NCBI GenBank assembly: GCA_023213395.1 | Contig: CM041465.1 | Span: 89,039,741-89,103,740 of the forward strand | DNA length: 64,000 nucleotides | Reading direction: 5' to 3' | From: Cycas panzhihuaensis | Taxonomy: Eukaryota; Cycadophyta | Shown here: positions 24,080-36,140 of the stretch, one piece after another | Layout: the number at the start of each line of letters is the position of its first letter | Numbering within the stretch: the first letter of the stretch is position 1 | The notes under the pieces: model-generated | Told to the model about the DNA's origin: nothing | The model's input: only the letters and a program-made list of their open reading frames with translations | The model's database searches: none | Program-made: the position numbers and the translations under genes

Positions 24080-24480
24080 GTGTCACCGCAAATCGTGAGC
24101 CTGTCATCTTCTTTAATCCTATAGATCTTCCCCCTACTAGGGAAAGGGAGTGCCAATGGTACTTCCCTTTCACTATTACCATTGATACTTCAGATTGTAC
24201 TTTATAAAGAACTGTTGTCGACAATAGTTCTTCTGTTAATGCCATGCCCTTACGTGTTATGCAAGAGCTTGGCATATCAGCTTTAGAATCGGTTCCATGG
24301 CAGTGCCAAGGCTATGATGGTAGTGAAAAGACACCCTTGGGATCGGCGTCTATCTCGCTTACTCTTGAGGATAAGACTATCCTCACTGATATTGTAGTCC
24401 TTGACATTGACGTTAACTACAATCTATTGTTGGGATGCCCATGGCTCGATTAGATGGGGGATGTGTGCTTATCTTGTTAG
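24080..24480 (+). pseudogene. Tat-G aspartic protease, broken
   Basis: This is the retroviral-type protease that would cut gag-pol. The frame reads CQWYFPFTITIDTSDCTL, a TAA at 24205, then RTVVDNSSSVNAMPLRVMQE, the gypsy active-site region (usually V-I-D-N/S-G-S-S-L-N-V-L-P) with the catalytic Asp kept and the Gly changed to Ser. It continues with YDGSEKTPLGSASISL and VLDIDVNYNLLLGCPWL, equivalent to the flap-distal ILLGRPW motif. The 69-codon stretch 24244-24453 is open. It precedes RT in the expected order. Confidence 0.82.
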
Positions 24481-25440
24481 GGGCAACTTAAGTTCGTCCA
24501 CGAAGCGTGAATGAGAGTCGTCTCTTGGGAACTTCCTCCCATTAAACAACCACGTTAATCTCACCAAGTGGGTCATGGCCAAATGAAAGGCGACAAAGGC
24601 CTTTCTACCCATGCCTCAGCTTGTTCTATTAACATCCTTGACTCATCTCTTTTAGAAGAAGACCCTTCATCCTCTTCTTCTAACCTCACATGTTTTGCCC
24701 CTATTGGTGTCGGAAGTTGGGGGTATCTTGCCATACTTAGTGATGATGAGTCTGATGGTAAGGATGAGGATCTCCCTCATCTTATTTCCCTTCTAGGCAC
24801 TAGTAGGGGGTACCTCTTTGGTTCTAGATTCCACTCTGGAACCCCTATAGTTGGAGAAACTAGTTCTCCTCTTATATATCATGTCATTACCCCTATTGAT
24901 TAGGTGCTCCTTGAGTCTTCCCCTTCGTTTCCACACATAGGTAATGAGGTTGGGGGACCTCTGGCTATCCCTTGCAAGGGACCTCTTTCTGGATCTTCTA
25001 GGGAGTCCGTCGGGAATGCCGAGCGGTGTGACAACTACCACGGTTCTGCTGTCTCTACTTCCCTTCACCTTTCGTCTTCTCGAAGTGTGGTCATCTACGG
25101 GGTGGATTACTTTGAGAACAATGAAGCCTTGCTTGAGCACTTAGTAGGCTCTGCACCCAACCTTCCTTCTGGTCACCATAAGCTTAGTTATTAGAAGGTT
25201 TTGGCTATTGGATATTCTCTCGCTTACCCAACTCCGTCCCCTAGTCCATCCCTTCTTATTGACTGAGCCCCCCTCCACTTTGAGAAGGGAAATGCCATGT
25301 GTATGGGGGCAACCCAAGACACAGTCCTTACCCTAGGCAAAGTCATTAAGGTAAGGGTGGAATGCTCTCCCAATGAAGTGAAGGAGTATACCCTTATGTT
25401 CTAGGATTTTTGGGATGTTTTTACGTGGGACTACTCTGAT
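24481..25440 (+). other. Tat-G protease-RT linker region
   Basis: The plus strand has open pieces at 24568-24903 and 24904-25194 with Ser/Asp/Leu-rich, low-complexity content (LLEEDPSSSSS, SDDESDGKDED). This is the variable linker usual before RT in Tat elements. No catalytic motif is present. From about 25320, the segment with ECSPNEVKEYTLMF just before the RT is the usual lead-in to the RT fold. Confidence 0.6.
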
Positions 25441-26520
25441 ATGAAGGGAATCAATCCTTCAATCGTGACCCATAATCTTACTACTATTCCTAGCGCTTGC
25501 CCTGTGCATCAGAAGCAATGCCCTCTTCACCCTAAGCTCTCAGCTGCTGTTAAAATGGAAGTTGAGAAACTCCTTAATGTAGGATTTATCACTTCCATCG
25601 ACTACCCTAAATGGGTATCTAATATTGTCCCTATAGCTAAAAAGAACAAGATGATCTGGATATGCGTTGATTTTTATGACATCAATAACGCATGTCCTAA
25701 AGACAATTTTTCACTTCCTTTTATTGATCAAATTACCGATTGAATCACCAGTTTTGAAGTCATGTCCTTAATGGACAGCTTCTTTGGTTACAACCAAATT
25801 CAAAACTCTCATGAAGACTGTCACAAGACGGCCTTCACTACTCTATGGGGTACTTTTGCCTATAAGGCGATGCCTTTCAGACTCAAGAATGCAGGTGCTA
25901 CTTATCAAAGGATGATGCAATTCATTTTCATGATGTCATCAATAAATCCTTGGAGGTCTTTATGGATGACATGATGGGTCTCTCACGCGTTAGAGCCCAT
26001 CACCCTGTCGATTTGTTGGTCATCTTTGCACAGTTCTGTAAATACCATGTAAGCCTCAACCCTCTTAAATGTGTGTTTTCCATGACCACTGGAAAACTCC
26101 TTAGTTTCCTTGTGTCAAAACAAGGAATCCAAATTGACCTTGATAAAGTCAAGGCCATCATTGACATGCCACCTTTTAAAACCCAATGACAGATTAAGTC
26201 ATTTTTAGGTAGGCTTTGTTTCCTCAGGCATTTCTTGGTAAACTTTGCCATAAATGCCAAACAACTCACTAACTTATTAAAGAAGGGCATCCCATTTGTT
26301 TGGTCTTCCAAGGCCCAACAAGCCTTCAAAGAACTTAAGGAAGCCCTCGCTTCTGCCCCGACATTGGCGCCACCTCTCTTTGATAGGCCATTCATCCTAT
26401 ATACCTCGACAACCGATGAATCTCCAAGTGCCATGTTGGCCCAAGAGGACGATTCGGGAGCTGTCAAGAGCTGAGAGGGCTATTTACTTCATTAGTCACA
26501 TCCTCATGGCTATTGAACTC
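25441..26520 (+). pseudogene. Tat-G reverse transcriptase and RNase H (first part), broken
   Basis: RT copies element RNA into DNA. Conserved blocks appear in order: NVGFITSIDYPKWVSNIVPI (about 25575-25630), WICVDFYDINNACPKDNF, EVMSLMDSFFGYNQI (the first catalytic Asp, in LMD), GTFAYKAMPFRLKNAGATYQ (25850-25910), and VFMDDMMG near 25955, the YVDD box with both Asp residues kept. RNase H then reads PFILYTSTTDESPSAMLAQ near 26390-26440, with T-S in place of the usual first catalytic Asp context. Frameshifts lie near 25935 and 26465 and stops at 25741 and 26187. Reading ends at HILMAIEL, where Copia-H has inserted. Confidence 0.88.
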
Positions 26521-27164
26521 TATTGAGAATACAAGGTCCCAAACCTTAAACTGCCACAAGATCTGAACTATTTTGCAACTAGTTACAGGAATCGAAACTA
26601 AGATTTAACATGCAAGTTCTAAAATCAGAGATAATACAATAACATCATTATACAAGTTAAACATCACATATACACTTGATATAACATGGTTAAACCCTAA
26701 CAGTATGCTAGGGAAACATCCACACGGGAAAGGTATCGATCTTTATTATTGTAGAATGGAGAAACAATACATCTTAGTAGCAAAGTACTCTCAAGAACAA
26801 CAACCAGTTGCCGCCCTCATCATAGTACATTACATTACATATAACATAATAAGAAAAACCCTAAAATGGGCTATATGAGAGGGACATCCAAGGCATAAAT
26901 CTCAGCCATAAAATCTAGGGTATTTGTATTGAATGACCCTAATTCTCTTTATAATTTAATAAGGTTTACAGGGCTAATTTTTTGGGTTAGGGGCTATCGC
27001 CCCCGAACCCACTCTTAACGGGGGGCGTTCCATACCCCCCGCACCCCATGGCCAAGGGGGGCTCCCGGCCCCCTTGGAACCCCCTGAGAAAGATTAGGGG
27101 GCAAAACCGTACTGAAAACATGCCAAAATTTAACCCCAAAATATTGTTGTCATAATATCCAATA
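26521..27164 (-). repeat. Copia-H 3' LTR (644 bp)
   Basis: This is the downstream LTR in the element's own orientation and has the same length as 31213-31856. Its outer end has decayed from TGTTGAG to TATTGAG. A G/C-rich block near 26990-27080 (GGGG and CCCC runs) is shared with the other LTR. Confidence 0.95.
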
Positions 27165-27176
27165 ATCTCCACCTTG
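27165..27176 (-). promoter_or_regulatory. Copia-H polypurine tract
   Basis: On the minus strand the sequence before the 3' LTR reads AAGGTGGAGAT, the usual copia plus-strand priming tract, directly next to the LTR edge. Confidence 0.75.
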
Positions 27177-27209
27177 ACAATAATTTACTCGGTACATTTC
27201 CTAGACCCT

Positions 27210-28890
27210 TCATCATCTTTTCTACAAGCTAAGAGAAGTCAAACACCATTTGAACTTCTCTAATGGTACTGGTTTTGTGAATATATTAGCACAATCCTGA
27301 TTGGTGTGAATCTTCTCAAGTGCCACTCCATCTGCTTCCACAACTTGTTTAACAAAATGGTACTTTAGAGCAACATGCTTTGTTCTACTGTGATAAGCTG
27401 GATTCTTGGCTAAGTAAATGATACTTTGACTGTCACAAAATATCGTTACATTTTCCTGTCTCCTTCTAAGCTCAACTAATAGACCCTATAACTATATTTC
27501 TTCTTTACAAGCATGTGCTGCAGCAATATATTCAGCTTTCGTAGTTGACAGTGTAATTGTGCTCTGCAATTTGGATATCCAATTAATTGGACCATTTGCA
27601 AAAGTGAAAATATAACCTGAAGTAGACCTTCTTTTATCTAAATCTCCTGCAAAGTTTGAATCGACATATCCACAAACCTAATTACTTGTACCTCCAAAGG
27701 TGATGTAGTAGTCACTTATGCCTCTCGAATACTGAAGCACCTATTTCACTGCAGTCCAATGTTCTTTCCTAGGATTTGCCATAAACCTGCTAACTACATC
27801 GACTACATGTGAAATATCAGGTCTTGCATATATCATGGTATACATCAAACTTCTTACTGCACTAACATAAGGTACACAAGATGTATAAACCTTTTCTTCT
27901 TCACTACTAGGACTCATATTCAAAGAAAGCTTAAAGTGGGAAGCCAATGGGATACTTATTGGTTTCACATTTACCATACCAAACCTGGTTAGCACCTTCT
28001 CTACATATTTCTGCTGTGATAACCATAGCTTACCATTTTTCCTATCTCTATGTATCTCCATGCCTAAGATTTATTTTGCAGCTCCTAGATCCTTCATATT
28101 AAAAGTCCTAGCCAATTGAGCCTTTAACTTATTGATTTCTTCCATGCTCTTGCTTGTAACTAGCATGTCATCAACATATAATACCAAGATAATGAATAAG
28201 CCATTGTCTATAAATTTAAAGTAAACATAATGATCATACTCACTTTTTTTGAAAATTTGGCTCTCCATGAAGGCATCAAACTTCTTGTACCACTTTGCTG
28301 AGTGATTGCTTTAGGCCATACAATGATTTCTTGAGCCTGCAAATAAGTCTTTTTCTGCCATCTTATATAAATCCTTCTGGTTGATCCATATAGATCTCCT
28401 AATCTAAATCTCCATGTAGAAAAGCTATTTTTACATCTAACTACTCTAGCTCCAAATCAAGAGAAGCTACTAATGCTAATAGTACTTGAATTGAAATAAG
28501 TTTGATAACTGGGGAAAAGATCTTATGAAAGTCAATACCTGCTTTCTGCACATAGCCTCTAGCCACCAATCTTACCCTATATTTGTCAACCTTTCCATTA
28601 ACATCTATTTTTATCTTAAAAACCCACCTACAACCAATAATCTTCCTGCCATGTGGAAGTTCTACCAAGTCCCATGAATTATTTTTCTTCAATGCATCTA
28701 TCTCTTCTAGCATAGCCCGCTTCCACTTCTCACTATGGATATCATCTATTGCTTCTTGATAACATGTAGGCTCACCATCATTAGAAACTAAAGCAATAGA
28801 AGTAGACAGGTTGTACCTGTCAGGTGGATGACTGACTCGTGTAGATCTTCTAAGTATTGGCAAAGGCATGTCACGTACTCTTGTAAATCT
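27210..28890 (-). pseudogene. Copia-H reverse transcriptase and RNase H, broken
   Basis: The minus strand reads the copia RVT_2 domain. The 142-codon piece 28869-28441 has KWKRAMLEEIDALKKNNSWD, GCRWVFKIKIDVNGKVDKYR and LVARGYVQKAGIDF. Then come KIAFLHGDL (canonical TAFLHGDL), CRLKKSLYGLKQS, and at 28268-28071 LFIILVLYVDDMLVTSKSM with the catalytic YVDD box intact. The next piece, 28061-27741, has KYVEKVLTRFGM and VRSLMYTMIYARPDIS. The RNase H C-terminus near 27330-27230 (KIHTNQ-like, then FTKP-like after a frameshift) marks the end of pol. Stops are mostly TAG, with several frame changes. Confidence 0.9.
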
Positions 28891-28925
28891 GTTGTAGATT
28901 CATCTTCAGAAAGATCTTCCTGCTC

Positions 28926-29925
28926 TTATGATTCCAAAAATAGCTGGGTTTCAAACTTAACCTGTTGATGTTCATCTTTCTGCTCCTGTTTCATTTTAAC
29001 TTCTCCACTATCTAATTTTAGAAGGGCAGATTCATCAAATACAACATCTCTGTTAATGGTGATTTTGTGGGCAGTAGGATCCCACAACCTGTATCCCTTT
29101 ACACCATCCTTATCACCATAACCAACAAAGATATACCTCTTGGATTTTGGGTCTAACTTTGAATATTTACTTTTGTCAGTCCAGGCATAAGCATCACAAC
29201 CAAAAACTTTTAAATTTGAATAATCACATGGATGTCTAGTCCATACCTCTTCATGAATATTGTAATATATTACAAGTGATAGTGACCTATTTACCAGATA
29301 GCAAGTTGTTTGAACAATTTTTGCCCACAAGCCCTACTCCACTCTTGCATTACTTAGTATGCTTCTTGCTCTTTCCAAGAGTGTCCTATTCATGTGCTTA
29401 GCAATGCCATTTTGCTACGGAGTATAGCTAGTGGTCTTGTGTCTTTCGATCCCAGCTTCTTTGTAATAGTTCTCAAACTCCAAGGAGTTGAACTCACCTC
29501 TATTGTCAGTTCTTAAACATTTGATTGTCTTACTAGTACTGTTCTTAACTAAAGCCTTGAACTACTTAAACACACTGAAAACGTCAGATTTCCTTTTCAA
29601 AAAATAGGCCCATACCTTCCTGGAGTAATCATATATAAATGTGACATAATACAATGATCCTCCATAAGATATTTTAGAAATTTGGTCCCCATACATCTGA
29701 ATGTATGTAATCTAGAATGCCTTTACTAGTATGGCTCCCTACTTTAAACCTGAGTCTACACTGCTTTCCAAAAATACAATGTTTACAGAAAACCAAATCT
29801 AAAAGCTGTAAGTTAAGAAGTAACTTACGGTTTATTAACACCTTAAGTTCTCTCTCACTTATGTGCCCAGGTCTCTGATGCCATAACTGAGCTGGATCTT
29901 CTGTAGTCTTTGATGCTATATCTGC
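28926..29925 (-). pseudogene. Copia-H integrase, broken
   Basis: Integrase would insert element cDNA into the genome. In minus-strand order: LWHQRPGHISERELKVL (the first zinc-binding His, about 29890), CKHCIFGKQCRLRF (the Cys pair, about 29780), LDYIHSDVWGP (the first catalytic Asp, about 29710), then a frameshifted core. Reading then reaches GLWAKIVQTTCYLVNRS (29330 onward), YSNLKVFGCDAYAW, and RDVVFDE. The last piece (134 codons) is open to 28926. The middle third has the most frameshifts. Confidence 0.85.
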
Positions 29926-31140
29926 TTAGCTAACATCTGTACTTCCCACTAAAATATAAAGATTTCCTTTCTTTAAGGCTTTCATAACAACCAAGGTACC
30001 CTTTGACACCTTTAGGACTCCTTCATGACCTGTATGCTTAAAACCACCCGAATCTAATTTACCCAAGGAAATTAGATTCCTTTTCAAATCAGGTACATGT
30101 CTAACCTCAGTTAATGTTCTGACTACCCCATCGAACATCTTAATTTTGATGCTACCAATGCCCATTGTCTTATAAGAAACTTCATTTCTCATAAGCACAT
30201 CACCACCATCAAGATGTTGGTATGATGAGAACCAACTCTTGTGTGGACACATGTGGTGCGAAGCTCCTGAATCTAATAACCAATCATGGTGATAATGAGA
30301 AACATTACAAGTGACTAAGACATCATCATCCATACCTTGATTTGACTCCACCTAATTCGCCTCCTTGGCAGGATCTTCCTTTTTCTGGAACTCCTTCCTT
30401 TTGTAATAATCCTTCTTGAGGTGACCCGTCTTATTACAATGCCAACACCTGAGCTTACTCTTTTTGCTCTTTGACTTGGACCTCGATGTATCCCTGGAGT
30501 TTTGACCTCTCTTAAACGTTCTACCCCTTACTGTCATGGCTTCTGGTGTGAAGGTTTCAAAATTAGATTTCCTCCGCACTTCTTCCATTAGAAAAGCACT
30601 CACAATAGAATTATAATCCAATACATCTGTAGTGCTAAAACTAATTAAGGTGACAATATTATCCTAGGATTCAGGTAATGAGCATAGCAAGATAACAACC
30701 TTGTCCTCATTCTCAATTTTAACATCGATACAAGTCAACTGACAAATAAAAGTATTGAAAATATTTAAATGGTCAGCAATTTTTGTACCTTCATTCATCC
30801 GTAATGAGTACAGTTGCCTCTTCAAGTAGATTCGATTTGTTACTAATTTGGTCATATACAGGCCTTCCAACTAGGTCCATAATCATACTACTATCTCTTC
30901 CCTTGCAATGTTAAACAAGATTTCATCTGCCAAGCATAATTGTATTGTGCTAAGTGCCTTTTTTTCTAAGTTATCCCAATCATCATCGTCCATCCCTGCA
31001 GGTTTCTTTGATTTACCTGTAAGCGCTTTGTATAAACCTTACTGTACAAGAATATCATGTGCTTTTAGCTTCCACAATTCGAAGTTGTTCTTACTATTGA
31101 ATTTCTCCATCTCGAACTTTGAACCTGCTAGTTTTGCCAT
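29926..31140 (-). pseudogene. Copia-H gag and protease, few breaks
   Basis: The start is ATG 31140, giving MAKLAGSKFEMEKFNSKNNF and then LWKLKAHDILVQ, the copia gag N-terminus. Gag continues with LEGLYMTKLVTNRIYLKRQL and MNEGTKIADHLNIFNT. A zinc knuckle CWHCNKTGHLKKDYYKR (about 30460-30410) fits CX2CX4HX4C with Tyr for the last Cys. The protease start reads HHDWLLDSGASHHMCPHKSW (about 30280), with the DSGA active site intact, then LKRNLISLGKLDSGG. Only about five stops, mainly TAG, interrupt the same frame between 31140 and 29926, so this is among the best-preserved coding regions in the window. Confidence 0.92.
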
Positions 31141-31198
31141 TTTGGTGGAGAAAACCTGACACTAAAACCTTCACAGATTCGCTTGAAAACAAAAAGTG

Positions 31199-31210
31199 GC
31201 TCTGTTACCA
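31199..31210 (-). promoter_or_regulatory. Copia-H primer binding site
   Basis: The minus strand reads TGGTAACAGAGC, one base different from TGGTATCAGAGC. It sits two bases from the 5' LTR edge at 31213. Confidence 0.88.
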
Positions 31211-31212
31211 CT

Positions 31213-31856
31213 TGTTGAGAATACAAGGTCCCAAACCTTAAACTGCCACAAGATCTAAACTATTTTACAACTAGTTATAAGAATCAAAACTAAGATTTAA
31301 CATGTAAGTTCTAAAATTAGAGATAATACAATAACATCAATATATAAGCTAAACATCACATATGCACTCGATATAACATGGTAAAACCCTAGTAGCGTGC
31401 TAGGCAAACATCCACATAGGAAAGGTATCAATCTTTATTGCTGTAGAATGGAGAAACAATATATCTTAGTAGCAAAGTGCTCTCAGGAATAACAACCAGC
31501 TGTCGTCCTCATCACAGTACATTACATTACATACAACATAATAAGGAAAGCCCTAAAACAAGCTATATGAGAGGGACATCCAAGGCATAAATCTCAGCTG
31601 TAGAATCTAGGGTATTTATATCGAACAACCCTGATTCTCTTTACAATTTAATAAGGTTTACAGGACTAAATTTTCAGGTCGGGGGCAATCACCCCTGAAC
31701 CCCCTCTTAGCGAGGGGCGTTCCACACCCCCCGCACCTTGCGGCCAACGGGGGCTCCTGCCACCCTTGGAACCCCCCGAGAAAGATTAGGGGGGGAAACT
31801 GCACTAAAAACATGCCAAAATTTAACCCCAAAATATTGTTGTCATAATATGTAACA
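31213..31856 (-). repeat. Copia-H 5' LTR (644 bp)
   Basis: This is the partner of 26521-27164. It has clean ends on the plus strand, TGTTGAGAAT and ATATGTAACA, and is followed by target copy AACTC. Confidence 0.95.
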
Positions 31857-31861
31857 AACTC

Positions 31862-33454
31862 AACTAGTTCCCTGCGGAGAAGGAATGCCTCTCCTTGGTA
31901 CATGCAACTAAGAATCCTAGGCATTATTTGCTTAGGAATATTACTCAGATGATTATTCAATTTAATTCCTTGCATTATTTACTGACCTGACCTGACCTAA
32001 CAAGTAGAATCAACAAGTGGGCCATCCTCCTTTAGGAGTTCAACCTCCAAATCATTAACAAGAAGTCGAAGAAGGGGATGGTAGTGGTTGAGCAGCTCAC
32101 TGACACTCTTATCCCGAACCCTTTGGATGTTCTTATTGATGACTCGCTTCCTCACGGGCTCATCTTGGCCATTTAAGACTCCCCTCCTTATCCTCTTACT
32201 GATTGTCAGTGGTATAGGGACATTGTGCAATACCTTGCCCAACAGTAGTATCGCCCTAACTTTAGCGATAAAGTTAGGTCTCATATTCAGGCTACTGCTA
32301 GATAGTACTTCCTTATGGGTGAGGTAGTGTACAAGAGATCCTTCAATGGGATCCTTCTTCACTACATCACCCCTGATGAAGTGAGCCAGATACTCCACGA
32401 ATGCCACAACAACATTTGTAGGGGCCACTTTTGGGGCCAATCCATGGCCTAAAGGATCCTCTATATGGGGTACTATTGGTTGTCCCTCTTTATGGATGCC
32501 CATGCTTACGCCTTGAGATGTCGGTGATGCCAGGAGCATGCCAACATCACTTACTTACCTTCCGAGGCTCTCCACCCCATTATATCTCCATGGCCTTTCT
32601 CCCAATGGGGGTTGGACCTCATTGGAGCCATATCCCCACCCTCTTCATTGTAACATAAGTTCATCTTGATTGCTATAGAGTACTTTACTAAATAGGTAGA
32701 AGCCATACCTTTGACTGCTATTCCTGGTAAGATGATAGCCACCTTCATCTACCAGCATATCATCTATCACTTCGGGGTTCCCGATGTCCTGATCACGGAT
32801 AACGAAACTCCTTTTTGCAACAAGGAGATGGATGAGCTTTGTGAGAAATTCTAAAATTTTCATAAGACTTCCTCTCCTTACTATCCCCAGGCCAATGGCT
32901 AGGTCGAATCGTTTAACAAAACTCTTATAAATATCTTAAAGAAGACCATTGCTCAATCTTAAAGAGATTGGCACCTCCAGCTCCCTTCTACCCTATGGGC
33001 ATATCGCACGTTTATCTGTACGGCTATGGGAATGACTCATTTCTCTCTAGTCTATGGGATGGAGGTGATTCTCCCATTGGGAGTGGAGATTCCTTCTCTA
33101 CGGGTCTCTCTCCAAGGTCTTGTCGATGATGAGTCTATTCGTCAGGCTCGCCTCTTAGACCTTAAGGCCTTGGATGAGAAACGCTTGGCCACCTACCAAG
33201 GTAACCTCGCCTCTAAGGCTAGGGCTCGAAGGACCTACAATAAACACCTTCGTTCCTATCCTTTACATTCTGGGGACCATGTCCTCAAACTAGAATATCT
33301 CCATAATCTCCTAACCAAATTCGGACCCAAATAGGTTGGCCCTTTTGTCGTTCTTGAGAGTCTTAGGAACAATGCTTATTGGATCACCACCCTAGAGGGC
33401 CTCAAATTTAAGAAGGATGTTAATGGGAAATTCTTGAAAATTTTTTATATATGA
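31862..33454 (+). pseudogene. Tat-G RNase H end and integrase, broken
   Basis: The frame picks up where Copia-H interrupted it (AEKECLSLVHATKNLRHYLL), then WAILLQEFNLQIINKKSKKG near 32020-32075. The zinc domain reads LHECHNNICRGHFWGQSMA, then MGYYWLSLFMDAHAYALRCR, then CQEHA (32395-32540). The DDE core has WGLDLIGAI (32608), VLITDNETPFCNKEMDE (about 32790) and ANG, TAG, VESFNKTL (about 32895), so all three acidic residues survive. An open 102-codon piece (33026-33334) covers the C-terminal part with TAMGMTHFSLVYGMEVILP. TAG stops often replace expected Gln or Trp (for example FTK-stop-VEAIP near 32690). Reading ends at about 33452. Confidence 0.88.
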
Positions 33455-35188
33455 CCATGTCACTCTTCTCTATGTGCTCTGAAATGAGCCTAAACTACCA
33501 TCCTAGGTGCATCCCCATTCCCCCTAGCCACAGGTGGAATGGCGGCTTAGGGTGGCCTACTCGCTTCTTTTAGGTTCCTCCCGTGGAACCTCTTATCCCT
33601 CTTTCTCTGGGGGCCCCATCTTCCTAATTGGGTTTATTGTCCCAATCACCCTTGAGCTTGGTTACATTCCCCAACTAGGATGATGTGATGGAGTATGGTT
33701 GCTCCCTTCCCGTTGGCACTTCCTTTGCATATCCTGCTATGCTCCCATGTGGACATGTGTGCTGCCCTATCTCCTAGCATCACATATATTTATCATCATT
33801 GCTCATGGTGACTGTGTGTACGCCTGCTAGGAATATAACCCTACATGAAAGGAAGTGTGTGTAGTTCAAACAATCCTCTATCACAAACCACATGGTAATC
33901 AATCAAAAACATCATAACATATAGCTCTTTGTGCATCCATGTACCCTCATACATATATATACATACACATAAAAGAATAAATATACATCATCCATCATCA
34001 TGTGTTATCACACACATCAGCATATATCAAATAGGGTGCCAATGGCCCCATCTATATATACAAAATCATCATGTGTCATATCATACAAATGGTATGGTAC
34101 ATCATCTGCGGTAAGCCAAATCCTTGTAACGAGGGTACAATCATGTGGAAACATATGGTGACTCCCTCGAGGTTTGATACTTTCCCATGTCAAATCAAAA
34201 ATCACTACAACCTACTCTCTAGTGCTACCCTGCTCCTGGGTCATCATCTCCTAGTCGATATGATCCCTCTCCTAGGGACCACATACCTCCCAGACTCCTC
34301 CTACATCTCTAGGAGCTCCTTACCTTACTCCCCTCATCCTGAGGCCTCCCCAAGGTTGTCATCATCATGTGGGTATAGGTCCTGCTCTGCGATGACCTCG
34401 ATGCCATCTGATTTACTAGCTGATCATATCGGGCCTAGATACGATCCCTCTTGCCCTCCACTTCTTTAAGTTGTTCCTCCAGTATTGCTATCCTGATGTG
34501 ACTTTCTGCATCACCACCTGCTCCTCCCTGAGCCTCGAGAGCCTAGACCTAGCCTTGTAGTGCATCTCTCTCTAGCCTGGTCATATCTAGATCTCCTTGT
34601 AGTCGTCCCACCCTCACCTCATACTCTTGGGACTCTACCACCCATATGTCTCAAGCCCTGACTAAAGGGGTGAATGCCGCTGTATGGTCTCCTACTGACC
34701 ATGGCTCCTCTCTTACTTGGATGGGAGGTTGTCCCTCCACATAGGCCTAGGAAAACATCTCTTAGACTAGCACCTCAACCAACCTCCCGATGTCCACCAC
34801 TCCTGTAAATATAGCATGCCACATGTTAGTATATACATCCATAAGTATACCAAACAAATCCAATAAAGCACAACAACTAGATATCTAGTGATTGAAAGAT
34901 GATAGGGGAAGGGTACTATGTTACGTGCTGGAACTGCTGGCTCTCCGGTTCAGATGATCACCTCCTCCTCAAGTCCTCCACTACTGATGGTACCTCCTCT
35001 TCCTTTAGTACCACCTCACCGAATGCCTAGCCTACAAGGGTACCTCCACCCTCTACTACTGGTGCTGTCACTTCCTGGACTCTCCCTACTATCCTTAGCT
35101 TCTGGACTGACGTCCGGGAAGCTCCACCTCTCCCTACAGTCCCTGATGGACTCACCTCTACTCTTGCGGCTCTTGATGGCCCTACCTC
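33455..35188. other. Tat-G post-integrase region, no clear gene
   Basis: This is C/T-rich on the plus strand. A minus-strand piece at 34017-34205 (IFDLTWESIKPRGSHHMFPH) is open, and could be a downstream part of the antisense reading frame described next, but I cannot tie it to a family. Plus-strand frames here (34071-34469, 34918-35199) are Ser/Leu/Pro-rich mirror readings and look like shadows. Confidence 0.5.
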
Positions 35189-36140
35189 TCATCCTATAAT
35201 CCCTGATGGACCTGCCTCTCCACTTACTACTGCTGATGGGCTAGCCCCATCACCTCCGTTGCCCCCATCATTGTCGTCACCCTCACCATGGGTACCTCTT
35301 GCTCCTCCTGCCTCATCATCACTATCCCACCTCACCCCTCTATACAAATCTGTTGTGTAGTTGATCATGGTGAGGAGGTCTAGTGATGTAGCCTCCATTG
35401 AGCACCTGACATGTGCTTGGACCTCAGTTCCCCTGAACTGAGTCTATCACCTGTGGACCATAGGAGCCCATGTTGAGATTGGGTGGGGTCCTCCTAGTGG
35501 TGCTATTGCTCTAAAGTAATCGAATAATAAGCACTACAACAATGTGCTATATGACAATCCTCCTCTCCCCGCTACCCCGATGGCATCTAACTGGGCGACT
35601 AGGTTCACTACTATCAGCGTGGCCTAGTCTAATCTCTTCCTAGCCTCACATCTCCTCACTGCATCTATCCATCCACTGGGTATATCCCTATAATTCTATT
35701 TCTTGGATATCTAGAACAGAATGCACAGGGTAATTAATTTCCTCATACGAGGAATCCTAGACATAATCATGTTTTGGACTGGTATACCTCTCCTCTCCCA
35801 TCGGTCTTGACCTGTGAAATAGGTTGCTGCCTTTCTATGTGTAGCATCATTACTAGGTAGTGCGCCTAGTGACACTGGTGCTCTAGCTGCTAGTACTCCC
35901 AGGATCCTCCTAACATCTCCTGGTGTAACTGTAACATCTCCCACTTGGGGGAGATGGAATACATGCCTCCATTGATCCCAGTGTGAGATTATATCCACTA
36001 GGAGGTGTTGGTTTGACATATACTATAGTGTTCGAATGGCCTTCAATAGACCACATCTCCTTAGTATTCATCGATCTCCGTGAGTTATCATCTGAATAAA
36101 ACTAATCATGGTAACACCTATGTTTTCATGATTGTCCACC
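35189..36140 (-). pseudogene. Antisense PMD-like (plant mobile domain) reading frame in Tat-G
   Basis: On the minus strand one frame is readable from about 36140 down to 35189 with about eight point stops and no frameshift. Its N-terminal half reads CGLLKAIRT, then LLVDIISHWDQWRHVFHLP, then VGDVTVTPGDVRRILGVLA. This closely follows the plant mobile domain pattern (LitaLverWrpeThtFhlp...GEmtvTleDVxxllGl). PMD occurs in host proteins of the MAIN/MAIL1 type and in transposable elements. The C-terminal piece (35398-35189) is acidic and Gly-rich (GEGDDNDGGNGGDG), probably disordered. The function in the element is unknown. It runs opposite to gag-pol, as extra antisense ORFs do in some Tat-group elements. 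Confidence 0.75.

Larger units (their letters stand above)
26521..31856 (-). mobile_element. Copia-H: complete Ty1/copia element, 5336 bp, minus strand, nested in Tat-G
   Basis: LTRs of 644 bp each lie at 26521-27164 and 31213-31856 (plus-strand ends TGTT...AACA in the right copy). The 5-bp duplication AACTC sits at 26516-26520 and 31857-31861. On the minus strand the primer binding site, gag, protease, integrase, RT, RNase H and polypurine tract follow in standard copia order. By eye the two LTRs differ at roughly 10% of positions, nearly all transitions. Confidence 0.95.

Noticed and set aside
26000-26467. 155-codon minus-strand frame opposite the Tat-G RT
   Set aside because: It is the mirror of a well-supported RT/RNase H region and has no motif of its own.
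31997-32539. 180-codon minus-strand frame opposite the Tat-G integrase
   Set aside because: It is a shadow of the integrase zinc domain on the plus strand.
34918-35199. Leu/Ser/Pro-rich plus-strand frame in the Tat-G 3' region
   Set aside because: Low-complexity mirror reading of the acidic Gly-rich tail of the antisense PMD-like frame.
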